From: Candidatus Brocadiales bacterium
GTDB lineage: Bacteria > Planctomycetota > Brocadiia > Brocadiales > Bathyanammoxibiaceae
Reading direction: 5' to 3'
DNA length: 6,522 nt
Assembly: GCA_030586765.1 (NCBI GenBank)
Contig: JAUQZZ010000111.1
Coordinates: 1-6,522, forward strand
The notes beneath the pieces were generated by a model, which was not told where the DNA came from, did no database searches, and saw nothing but the letters and a program-made list of their open reading frames with translations. Shown one piece after another: positions 1 to 6,065 of the stretch (position 1 is the first letter of the stretch; every line of letters begins with the position of its first letter). The translations under genes and the position numbers were made by a program.

Positions 1-6
1 CCCTAG

Positions 7-27
7 CCCCTCCCGTCAAGGGAGGGG
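7..27. repeat. Perfect 8-bp inverted repeat
   Basis: CCCCTCCC (7-14) pairs with GGGAGGGG (20-27) around the loop GTCAA. An A-run follows on the plus strand, so it is not a rho-independent terminator for either direction. C-rich/G-rich palindromes with this GTCAAGGGA centre are, from memory, common dispersed intergenic repeats in Deltaproteobacteria and Nitrospirota. Confidence 0.75.
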
Positions 28-59
28 AAAAAGGATGTGCCGAATTTGCAGAAGCAAGG

Positions 60-73
60 TGCGTAGAGACGCA
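60..73. repeat. Short inverted repeat, possible decayed repeat unit
   Basis: TGCGT (60-64) pairs with ACGCA (69-73) around AGAG. The CGTAGAGACGCA inside it resembles one arm of the longer palindromes at 107-130 and 164-191, so it may be a half-unit that lost its partner arm. The stem is short and the case is weak on its own. Confidence 0.4.
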
Positions 74-88
74 TACTCTCATTGTAAA

Positions 89-104
89 GGCTGGTATGCC
101 AGCC
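89..104. repeat. 6-bp inverted repeat
   Basis: GGCTGG (89-94) pairs with CCAGCC (99-104) around the loop TATG. It abuts the larger palindrome starting at 107. Confidence 0.6.
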
Positions 105-106
105 CG

Positions 107-130
107 TAGGGTGCGTCTGGACGCACCCTA
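107..130. repeat. Perfect 11-bp inverted repeat
   Basis: TAGGGTGCGTC (107-117) pairs perfectly with GACGCACCCTA (120-130), leaving only two central bases, so the element is almost a continuous palindrome. It is related to the unit at 164-191, since both begin CGTAGGG. There is no T-tract on either side. Confidence 0.85.
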
Positions 131-135
131 TATTG

Positions 136-151
136 CTACAATTAATTGTAG
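136..151. repeat. Perfect 16-bp AT-rich palindrome
   Basis: CTACAATT (136-143) is followed directly by its reverse complement AATTGTAG (144-151). It lies between the two GC-rich palindromes and could be an insertion-target remnant or a dimeric protein-binding site. Nothing here distinguishes these possibilities. Confidence 0.75.
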
Positions 152-163
152 AACCCCAACATC

Positions 164-191
164 GTAGGGGCACGACATGCCGTGCCCCTAC
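164..191. repeat. Perfect 11-bp inverted repeat next to the operon end
   Basis: GTAGGGGCACG (164-174) pairs with CGTGCCCCTAC (181-191) around the loop ACATGC. It lies 19 nt beyond the stop codon of the radical SAM gene, so the operon transcript would carry this strong hairpin at its 3' end. No U-run follows on the minus strand, which argues against classical intrinsic termination but leaves a role in blocking 3' exonucleases possible. Confidence 0.85.
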
Positions 192-210
192 ATTTATGGT
201 CTCGTTTACA

Positions 211-1653
211 TTACGCAGGCAAGGAGACAGCCTTTGAGGAGGTGGAGTAGTAGTCTTTGTAATAGTCCCCGGAGTCTTGAAGCTTGTGCAGATTATCCAA
301 CACCTGCTTGAAGACCTGGTCCCAGTCCTGACTCACCCTCAAAGCGAACATGGAGTTGCGGGGGTTGCCCGTCTCCTGCATGGACATCTTAAACCTCTTT
401 CGGATGTTGTCACCGGCGTAGAGGTGGTCATAGACGTACTGCATCCCATTGATGAAATCCTCCAGGGTCATATCTACAAATTTATGTACCACGTGGGCGG
501 TCTCGTAATAGACCCAATCCTCAGGAAAATTCTTTCTGAAGAGCCTCTTCTCTGAATCGAGGCGGGCAAAGAGAGGGGTCTTGGGGAAGGGGCAGTCTAT
601 GCCATAGGTGAGGATGTCCACCTTGCAGTCCAGGACAAAATCCACCATCCTCTTAAAGGAGTCCTTGTCATCGCCGTCTGCGCCAAAGACCACTGAGCCC
701 CAGACAATGAGCCCTGCATCGTGGATCTTCCTTATGCAGTCCTTATAGTTGGACGGTCCTAGCTTGAGGTTTACCCTCTTGCCCATCTTCTTGAGTACTT
801 CTTCGTTAGTGCTTTCTATCCCAACCAAAAACCCGAAGTTGCCCGACTTGGCCATGAGCTCCAGTGCCTCGGGGTCCTGGGATATATTCAGGGCTGTAAA
901 GCCCAGCCAGTCCTTCTTGATTCCCTTGTCTATCATACCCCTGAAGAGGTTTTTGGCCCGCTCGGCAGAGCGCACGCTGTGGCCGTAAAAGTTGTCTTCA
1001 GCAAACATAAGCCCTTTGTAGCTGGTGGCGGCCATTTCGTCCAGGACGTCCTCGTAAGGTCTTTCTCTAAACTTTTGACCCTGGAAGGTGGGTACACTGC
1101 AGAAATCGCACCTGTTGGGACAGCCCTTGGTGGTAATGATAGAAGAAAACTTGTAGTTATATTTCCTCCTCAGAAGTTCCCTATCGGGATAGACGTTTTT
1201 TAGTCTAGAAAGGGGTGGAAGGCCCCCTTGGTAAATCTTCTTGAGCTGTCCATTTTCGAAGTCCTTGATGAGCTCAGGCCAGACATTCTCGGCCTCTCCC
1301 GTCACCACTGCATCAACGTACCGACTGGCCTCCTCAGGCACTACCGAGGCGTGTATACCACCCATGACCACAGGTATGCCATGCCTTCTGCAGGCCTGAG
1401 CAATCTTATAGGCCCTGGGGGCCTGGTATGTCAGGGCCGTGACGGCTACCAGGTCAGGGGGGTTAAAGGTTAGCTCCTTTTCCTTATCGTCCATGGCGAG
1501 TTCTATATTCTCGTCAATGACGTCGAACTCCCAATCCCCTGGGGTGAGGGCAGCAAGGTAGGCCAGATTGAGGGGCATCTGGACTATCACATGTATACTC
1601 TCCTCACCGTGACGCCCTGGGGGATGAGGATTTATAAGGAGCAACTTTCTCAT
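211..1653 (-). CDS. B12-binding-domain radical SAM enzyme
   Basis: This 480-residue protein has the two-domain layout of cobalamin-binding radical SAM enzymes. Residues about 1-140 look like a Rossmann-type B12-binding domain, with an MGGIHASVVPEEA stretch at 97-109 and TGEAE at 118-122. The radical SAM barrel follows, with the 4Fe-4S motif Cys178-x3-Cys182-x2-Cys185 in KGCPNRCDFCS. The tail (about 380-480) lacks a motif I recognise. Family members perform radical methylation, C-C bond formation or ring rearrangement on lipids, hopanoids and other substrates. The actual reaction cannot be read from the sequence. Being last in an operon with ACP, FabZ, KS/CLF and a CrtI-like flavoprotein suggests it acts on the acyl chain they make. 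The ATG lies 4 nt after the preceding stop and has a strong GGAGG seven bases upstream. The family is secure and the substrate is inferred. Confidence 0.93.
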   Translation of the reverse strand: MRKLLLINPHPPGRHGEESIHVIVQMPLNLAYLAALTPGDWEFDVIDENIELAMDDKEKELTFNPPDLVAVTALTYQAPRAYKIAQACRRHGIPVVMGGIHASVVPEEASRYVDAVVTGEAENVWPELIKDFENGQLKKIYQGGLPPLSRLKNVYPDRELLRRKYNYKFSSIITTKGCPNRCDFCSVPTFQGQKFRERPYEDVLDEMAATSYKGLMFAEDNFYGHSVRSAERAKNLFRGMIDKGIKKDWLGFTALNISQDPEALELMAKSGNFGFLVGIESTNEEVLKKMGKRVNLKLGPSNYKDCIRKIHDAGLIVWGSVVFGADGDDKDSFKRMVDFVLDCKVDILTYGIDCPFPKTPLFARLDSEKRLFRKNFPEDWVYYETAHVVHKFVDMTLEDFINGMQYVYDHLYAGDNIRKRFKMSMQETGNPRNSMFALRVSQDWDQVFKQVLDNLHKLQDSGDYYKDYYSTSSKAVSLPA

Positions 1654-1657
1654 ACAC

Positions 1658-3088
1658 TTACCTCCCGTTCTTTAATATTAAGTTAGCTACCCTCCAGCCT
1701 GAGGATACTACTGCACAAACTCCAGGCCCGGGATTAGTCCAATGTCCAGCCAGATAAAGATTCTCTATAGGCGTGCGATTACCTAGCCGATTGGAGCCTG
1801 TCTGCTCCAGGGTGACCGCCCACCCATAGGCAGCCCCCTTAGAATTCAGTGTGTATCGCTCAAGTGTCTTGGGTGTAGCTGCCTCTACTACCTCGATATG
1901 CTTAGAGAGATTTGGCACCAGGCCTTCGAGATAATCTATAGTCTCTTTAGTAAGTTTTTCTTTCAAGGCCTTCCAGTCCATCACCTCTTCATATCCCTCC
2001 TCCATGGTGGCCACCACCGTTATTATATGCCGCCCAGGTGGGGCGAGGGACTGGTCTACCTTGGTAGGTGCTGATATGTACTTCCACTGATTGTTGGGGC
2101 CGTGGTAAAAACCCCTCCTGAACCCCTTTAAGTCTACCTCTGGCCCTAAGCCAAGATATAGGAGAAAGTAGGAGGGGCTTTCCTTCATCGCCTTTACCCT
2201 ACCTAAGTACTCCCCGTCTACCTCCCCCTTCATTAGATGGAAGAAGGTCTGCCTTGCGTCAATATTAGATACTATGCAGTCTGAGGAGATCTTTGGGCCT
2301 TCTTCCAGGCGTATCCCTCTGGGTCTATGGCCATTGAGAAGTATCTCCTCCACCTTTGAGGATAGGAGAAGCTCTCCTCCAGAATTAGCAAAAGCCTTTG
2401 CTAAGGCGTTGGCGAAGGTCTGGGTTCCACCCCTGGGATAGTAGGCCCCATCCCTCAGGTAATTGACCAACATCTGGCACATGCCAATGCTCGATACCTC
2501 CCTGGCTGGTGAACCTAGATAACCCCACTGCCCTGCAAGGGTAGTCTTAAGTTCAGGGTTGTCAAAGAAGCTGTCCAACATCTCACCGTAGGTAAGCCCC
2601 CCAAACCTGGCCAGGGTAGGGCTGTTATCTTGCTCCTTTAGTATTGCCCAATAGAGCCTTATAAATTCCTCAAAGAAATTGGATATTTTCTCCCGCTCCT
2701 CTGGATACCTCTTCTGTAAGAGGTCTATGTAGTCCTCTATCTCAGCGGGGATGTCTATAGAAAAGGAGGGGAAGACCAGGCTATCCATTGGGTCCAGTCT
2801 AAGGAAATCCATCTCCAGGCCCAACTCCTTCAGACACCGCCCTACAATGCTGTATTTGCTACAGCCTCCTATATGATGGACCGCTGAGTCGAAAAGGAAT
2901 CCCTTTCTTTTAAAGGAGGTACAGTAACCTCCCGGAAGATGATGTTGCTCGGCGATTAATACCTTTTTACCCCTTTTTGCTAGGAAAGCACCACAAACAA
3001 GCCCTCCAATGCCTGCACCGATTATAATTACATCGTATCGCTTTTGCAGGTCTGCTTTAGCAATAGAAGGATTTCTCTGCTCATCCAT
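1658..3088 (-). CDS. FAD-dependent CrtI/CrtISO/RetSat-like desaturase or isomerase
   Basis: This 476-residue flavoprotein belongs to the phytoene desaturase-like superfamily. The N-terminal dinucleotide fold is clear: YDVIIIGAGIGG (18-29), then Glu47 at the end of the second strand, GG at 53-54, and a GFLFDSAVHHIGG segment (63-75) recalling carotenoid isomerase and retinol saturase relatives. The C-terminal FAD-binding signature LYLAGHWTNPGPGV falls near 444-457. No transmembrane segment is obvious. Such enzymes desaturate, saturate or isomerise conjugated chains. No carotenoid gene is nearby, so a polyunsaturated acyl-ACP or derived lipid is the likelier substrate (inference). I prefer the ATG at 3088, which begins 2 nt after the ketosynthase-like stop and suits translational coupling. 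A TTG at 3124 would add 12 residues and overlap the upstream gene by 34 nt, without a ribosome-binding site. Confidence 0.9.
   Translation of the reverse strand: MDEQRNPSIAKADLQKRYDVIIIGAGIGGLVCGAFLAKRGKKVLIAEQHHLPGGYCTSFKRKGFLFDSAVHHIGGCSKYSIVGRCLKELGLEMDFLRLDPMDSLVFPSFSIDIPAEIEDYIDLLQKRYPEEREKISNFFEEFIRLYWAILKEQDNSPTLARFGGLTYGEMLDSFFDNPELKTTLAGQWGYLGSPAREVSSIGMCQMLVNYLRDGAYYPRGGTQTFANALAKAFANSGGELLLSSKVEEILLNGHRPRGIRLEEGPKISSDCIVSNIDARQTFFHLMKGEVDGEYLGRVKAMKESPSYFLLYLGLGPEVDLKGFRRGFYHGPNNQWKYISAPTKVDQSLAPPGRHIITVVATMEEGYEEVMDWKALKEKLTKETIDYLEGLVPNLSKHIEVVEAATPKTLERYTLNSKGAAYGWAVTLEQTGSNRLGNRTPIENLYLAGHWTNPGPGVCAVVSSGWRVANLILKNGR
1661..1665 (-). promoter_or_regulatory. Ribosome binding site for the radical SAM gene
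   Basis: GGAGG lies seven bases before the ATG at 1653, just ahead of the stop codon of the flavoprotein gene. It allows independent initiation of the last gene in the operon. Confidence 0.8.
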
Positions 3089-3090
3089 AT

Positions 3091-4317
3091 CTACGATAAC
3101 CTGGATAGGATTAACGAGGAACAATTGCCCGTGTAGGAGAAGGACTGCACCATAGCATGTCTCACAGGTATTTCCCTTTTTTTATTGGGGACGTAATCCA
3201 GGTCGCATTGTGGATCAAACTCTCTATAATTGATAGTTGGGGGAATCACTCCTTCATTAATAGCCATGATGCAGGCCACACACTGCATTGCCCCTGAGGC
3301 ATCCAGGCAATCACCCGTCATAGATTTTATTGCGCTTACAGGGACCTTCCTGGCATAGTCGCCAAAAGACTCCTTGATTACTACGGTCTCCATCTTGTCA
3401 CCATTAATACTGGAGTTGGCATTGGCAGAGATATAAGAGATATCTTTGGCCTCAAGCCCTGCCTCTTGAAAGGCCGCGGAAACAGCTCTCACACCCCCTC
3501 CTAAGTCTTCACTACCACTCCTGGTGGGGTTAAAGGCGCTACCGTAGCCCTTGACCTCTGCATATATCCTCGCCCCTCTATTCAAAGCACCCTCCAGGGT
3601 CTCCAGTAATACTATGGCCGCACCTTCTCCCAGGACTATCCCGTTTCTCCTCTTATCAAAGGGGGCGCAGATTTCAACATTGCTATCCTTGCTTCCGGAG
3701 AGGACCCCTGCCCTGTAAGCTGCCCAGTATATATCCCTGGTGAGTCCATAGACCCCTCCCGCCAGCACCGCCTTAATCCTGCCCATCTTCAGGAAATCAG
3801 TGGCATAAATTATAGCATCTACCCCACTGGTTTCACCAGTAGAAACCGTAGAGTTTAGTCCTTTTGCTTGGCAAAAGATAGAGGCCCTGCTAGCTGGGGC
3901 ATTTAGAACCGTGTTAGGGAAGTCCATGGGATTTACATAATTAGGCCCCTCTTTTAGGGCCTCTAGGTCGAAGGTGCTTATGCTCTCTATGCTACCAAAG
4001 GTTGAACCCAACACTATTCCCAGGTCTTCCTCTCCATAGCAGTGGTCTAGGCTGGCATCTCCCAGGGCCATACCTGTGGCAGCTGTTATGAGGAGAGAGG
4101 TCCTATCAAAATGTCTTATCCCCTTTTGTCCCAGGAAGGTTTTTGGGTCAAATTCGGGTATCTCCCCTGCCTGCTTAGACCTGTATCTGCTCACATCAAA
4201 GAGGCTGACAGGCCTTATCCCCGAAAGGCCCCTTTTTAGACCATCCCAGAAACTCTCTTTGCCTGTGCCAATAGGGCTGATAACACCAATACCCGTTACT
4301 ACAACCCGATTATCCAT
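3091..4317 (-). CDS. Ketosynthase-like protein without catalytic residues (chain-length-factor type)
   Basis: This 408-residue protein is a full-length thiolase-fold paralogue of the preceding ketosynthase, sharing the MDxRVVxTGxGxIxPIG start and the DPxCDLDYVPN motif near the C-terminus. Aligned to that gene, the active-site Cys is Glu162 (VSTGETSG), the first His is Asn299 (SANANSS) and the second His is Asp336 (KSMTGDCLD). Lys331 is kept, and the C-terminal GFGG-type gating loop is changed to SYTG. It therefore cannot condense by the usual Cys-His-His route. Partners of this kind in type II polyketide and aryl polyene systems (KS-beta, chain length factor) form heterodimers with an active KS and set chain length, and some decarboxylate malonyl-ACP. 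Those usually carry Gln where this has Glu. No clear ribosome-binding site precedes the ATG, and the gap to the upstream gene is 49 nt, the largest in the operon. The CLF role is inferred. Confidence 0.9.
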   Translation of the reverse strand: MDNRVVVTGIGVISPIGTGKESFWDGLKRGLSGIRPVSLFDVSRYRSKQAGEIPEFDPKTFLGQKGIRHFDRTSLLITAATGMALGDASLDHCYGEEDLGIVLGSTFGSIESISTFDLEALKEGPNYVNPMDFPNTVLNAPASRASIFCQAKGLNSTVSTGETSGVDAIIYATDFLKMGRIKAVLAGGVYGLTRDIYWAAYRAGVLSGSKDSNVEICAPFDKRRNGIVLGEGAAIVLLETLEGALNRGARIYAEVKGYGSAFNPTRSGSEDLGGGVRAVSAAFQEAGLEAKDISYISANANSSINGDKMETVVIKESFGDYARKVPVSAIKSMTGDCLDASGAMQCVACIMAINEGVIPPTINYREFDPQCDLDYVPNKKREIPVRHAMVQSFSYTGNCSSLILSRLS

Positions 4318-4366
4318 GGTTAGCTACTGAAAACGGATGGAGGAAATCTTTCATATCGCCTGAGGG

Positions 4367-5587
4367 TTAGTTAAGGAACTTCTTCACTACCAGACAACTA
4401 TTGTTACCGCCAAAGGCGTATGCTGTATTTAGGGCAACATCTACGCGGTGTTCACGCTTTACGTTAGGGACGTAATCCAGGTCGCACTCGGGGTCTTTGG
4501 TGATATAGTTTATGGTGGGTGGAACGACGTCGTTAGAAACTACCAGGGCACAGGTAATGGCTTCTATAGCGCTAGCGGCTCCCATGGTGTGGCCCAGCAT
4601 AGACTTTATAGAACTTACTAGGAGACGCTTGGCATGCTCATTAAATACCTTCTTTATGGATATGGTTTCTGCCCTGTCATTAGCAATGGTACCTGTGCCG
4701 TGGGCGTTAATATACTGGACATCTTCAGGCCTAATCCCGGCACTTTTCAAGGCCTTCTTCACAGAAGAGACCACGCCGTCGCCCTCGGGATGAGGGGTGG
4801 TGATGTGATAACCATCACAGCTCAGCCCGTAGCCTATTACCTCCGCATAGATATTCGCCTCTCTGGCCAGGGCCTTATCCAGGGGCTCTAGTACCAGTAT
4901 GCCAGCACCCTCACCAATGATCATACCCTTGCGATTCTTGTCAAAGGGCTGACATATATCTGGCGCCACAGCTCCTAGACGGCTGAAGCCTGTAAAGGCC
5001 ACCTTCGAAAAGGGGTCAGAGCCGCCCGCCAGCATGACATCTGCCCTTCCCAACTTTATTAGGTCATAGGCATAGCCTATTGCATAATTCCCTGCCGCGC
5101 AAGCAGTGGGAATTATAGTATTAGGACCTTTAAACCCAAACTCTTTGGCTATATTGGCGGGTATGTTGTTACAGGGGTGCTTTAGAAAGAGGGCTGAATC
5201 TACGTAATCCTCATCCTGTTCATATCTGAGGAGATTTATCTTCTCCAGTATCTGTATCTCTCCACCAGTGGTACCTACCGAGACTCCTATCCTTTCCGGC
5301 TCTATAGCATCCGGCTCTAGACCAGAATCCTCCAGGGCTAGCCTGGTGGCGGCTATAGCCAATTGAGAACCCCTTCCGAGTTTTTCCAGGGCGCCATTCT
5401 TTGTATACTGTCTAAAGTCAAAATCTCTCACCTCGCAGCCCTTGTGAACCCTGTGGTGTGAAGTATCAAAGCAACGCACATCATCCACACCTGATTTTCC
5501 AGCAAGGAGTGCCTCCCAGAAGGCCTCCTTTCCAGAACCAATGGGGGTTATCGTGCCTAAGCCTGTGATTACTACACGTCTATCCAT
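4367..5587 (-). CDS. Beta-ketoacyl-ACP synthase, FabF/KS-alpha-like, catalytically complete
   Basis: This 406-residue condensing enzyme of the KAS II (FabF) type extends ACP-bound acyl chains by decarboxylative condensation with malonyl-ACP in the cytoplasm. All catalytic residues are visible: nucleophile Cys163 in PTACAAGN, His296 in NAHGTGT, Lys328 and His333 in SIKSMLGHTMGAA. The C-terminal gating loop reads AFGGNN. The segment at about 200-213 (GFSRLGAVAPDICQ) is roughly six residues shorter than I recall for E. coli FabF. That part lies near the acyl pocket, so altered chain selectivity is possible. The gene starts 12 nt after the FabZ stop and has no recognisable ribosome-binding site, which suggests translational coupling. 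The next gene is a paralogue without catalytic residues, so an alpha/beta KS-CLF pair is the likely working form. A housekeeping FabF is the alternative but fits the neighbours less well. Confidence 0.95.
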   Translation of the reverse strand: MDRRVVITGLGTITPIGSGKEAFWEALLAGKSGVDDVRCFDTSHHRVHKGCEVRDFDFRQYTKNGALEKLGRGSQLAIAATRLALEDSGLEPDAIEPERIGVSVGTTGGEIQILEKINLLRYEQDEDYVDSALFLKHPCNNIPANIAKEFGFKGPNTIIPTACAAGNYAIGYAYDLIKLGRADVMLAGGSDPFSKVAFTGFSRLGAVAPDICQPFDKNRKGMIIGEGAGILVLEPLDKALAREANIYAEVIGYGLSCDGYHITTPHPEGDGVVSSVKKALKSAGIRPEDVQYINAHGTGTIANDRAETISIKKVFNEHAKRLLVSSIKSMLGHTMGAASAIEAITCALVVSNDVVPPTINYITKDPECDLDYVPNVKREHRVDVALNTAYAFGGNNSCLVVKKFLN

Positions 5588-5599
5588 ACTTTTGATATT

Positions 5600-6049
5600 C
5601 TAACTAAGGGAGGACTTGTCAGCCAAGGCGAAGGTCAGGGTAGCCTTGGCCACCATATCTTCGCCTACCTTGGCAGTACCTTGCACTATCGCACCCGTAG
5701 ACACTACCTTATCTACACTTACCTCCAACAATAACTGGTCTCCTGGGAAGACCGGTTTCACAAAGTTTGCCTTTACCGAACCCAGTAAAAAAACAGAGTC
5801 TAAGCCCCCCTTTCCCTGAAAACTCTTTTTAAAGAGGATGATAGAGGCCTGGGCTAAGGCCTCTAAGGTTAGGGCCCCAGGCATGATAGCATACTCAGGG
5901 AAATGCCCGACAAAGAAGGGTTCATTCCCTGAAACATTCTTGAGGCAGACAATCCTCTTACCCTCCTCAAGTTCAATCACTTTATCTATGAAAAGGAAGG
6001 GATACTTCTGGGGGACAAGCCTTCGCACCTCTTCAAAATTTAAAACCAT
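5600..6049 (-). CDS. fabZ-like: FabZ-like 3-hydroxyacyl-ACP dehydratase
   Basis: This 149-residue hot-dog-fold protein matches FabZ in length and order of motifs. It starts with EEVRRLVPQKYPFLFIDKV (6-24), followed by NEPFFVGHFP with catalytic His49 and MPGALTLEALAQ with catalytic Glu63. The family removes water from 3-hydroxyacyl-ACP to give trans-2-enoyl-ACP, and some members also isomerise to the cis-3 form. The usual FPG(N/K)P segment after the histidine is EYAIMPG here, a small departure from the housekeeping enzyme. The ATG is fixed by homology, since the next motif begins within six residues. The nearest Shine-Dalgarno-like sequence (GGAG, 6063-6066) overlaps the ACP stop and lies 13 nt away, longer than usual, with a C-run between. 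Its place between a dedicated ACP and a KS/CLF pair argues for a pathway-specific copy. Confidence 0.93.
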   Translation of the reverse strand: MVLNFEEVRRLVPQKYPFLFIDKVIELEEGKRIVCLKNVSGNEPFFVGHFPEYAIMPGALTLEALAQASIILFKKSFQGKGGLDSVFLLGSVKANFVKPVFPGDQLLLEVSVDKVVSTGAIVQGTAKVGEDMVAKATLTFALADKSSLS

Positions 6050-6065
6050 AAGGGGGGACTTTCTC

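Larger units (their letters stand above)
7..191. repeat. Cluster of consecutive inverted repeats downstream of the operon
   Basis: This non-coding stretch, together with its short flanks, fills the space after the last gene and is built almost entirely of short hairpin-forming units: 7-27, 60-73, 89-104, 107-130, 136-151 and 164-191. Three units begin with the same CGTAG sequence (at 62, 105-106 and 163) and then diverge, so they look like related members of one palindromic repeat family. From memory, palindromes of the GTAGGGGCACG...CGTGCCCCTAC type are scattered between genes in many bacteria, but their function and mobility are not settled. No open reading frame, tRNA or target-site duplication is visible. 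No unit is followed by a T-tract on either strand, so none is a standard intrinsic terminator, although they could stabilise the 3' end of the operon mRNA. Confidence 0.8.

Noticed and set aside
7..27. GC-rich hairpin as an intrinsic terminator
   Set aside because: The stem is followed by A residues on the plus strand, and there is no T-tract after it on the minus strand. It fits a dispersed repeat better.
164..191. Hairpin after the last gene as a rho-independent terminator
   Set aside because: Its position is right, but no U-run follows on the minus strand. It is recorded as a repeat with a possible role in 3' end protection.
7..191. CRISPR array
   Set aside because: The repeats are palindromes of different sequence without regular spacing or constant direct repeats, and there are no cas genes.
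277..555. Plus-strand open frame of 92 codons opposite the radical SAM gene
   Set aside because: It lies entirely inside a well-supported gene on the other strand and has no recognisable domain. The same applies to the other plus-strand frames at 749-988, 979-1203 and 1228-1473.
1658..3088. Carotenoid biosynthesis cluster
   Set aside because: Only the flavoprotein resembles a carotenoid enzyme. There is no phytoene synthase, cyclase or isoprenoid gene, and the neighbours belong to acyl chain synthesis.
4076..4891. Plus-strand open frames at 4076-4330, 4512-4793 and 4634-4891
   Set aside because: They are antisense to the two ketosynthase genes, have low-complexity or unstructured translations, and are explained by codon bias on the opposite strand.
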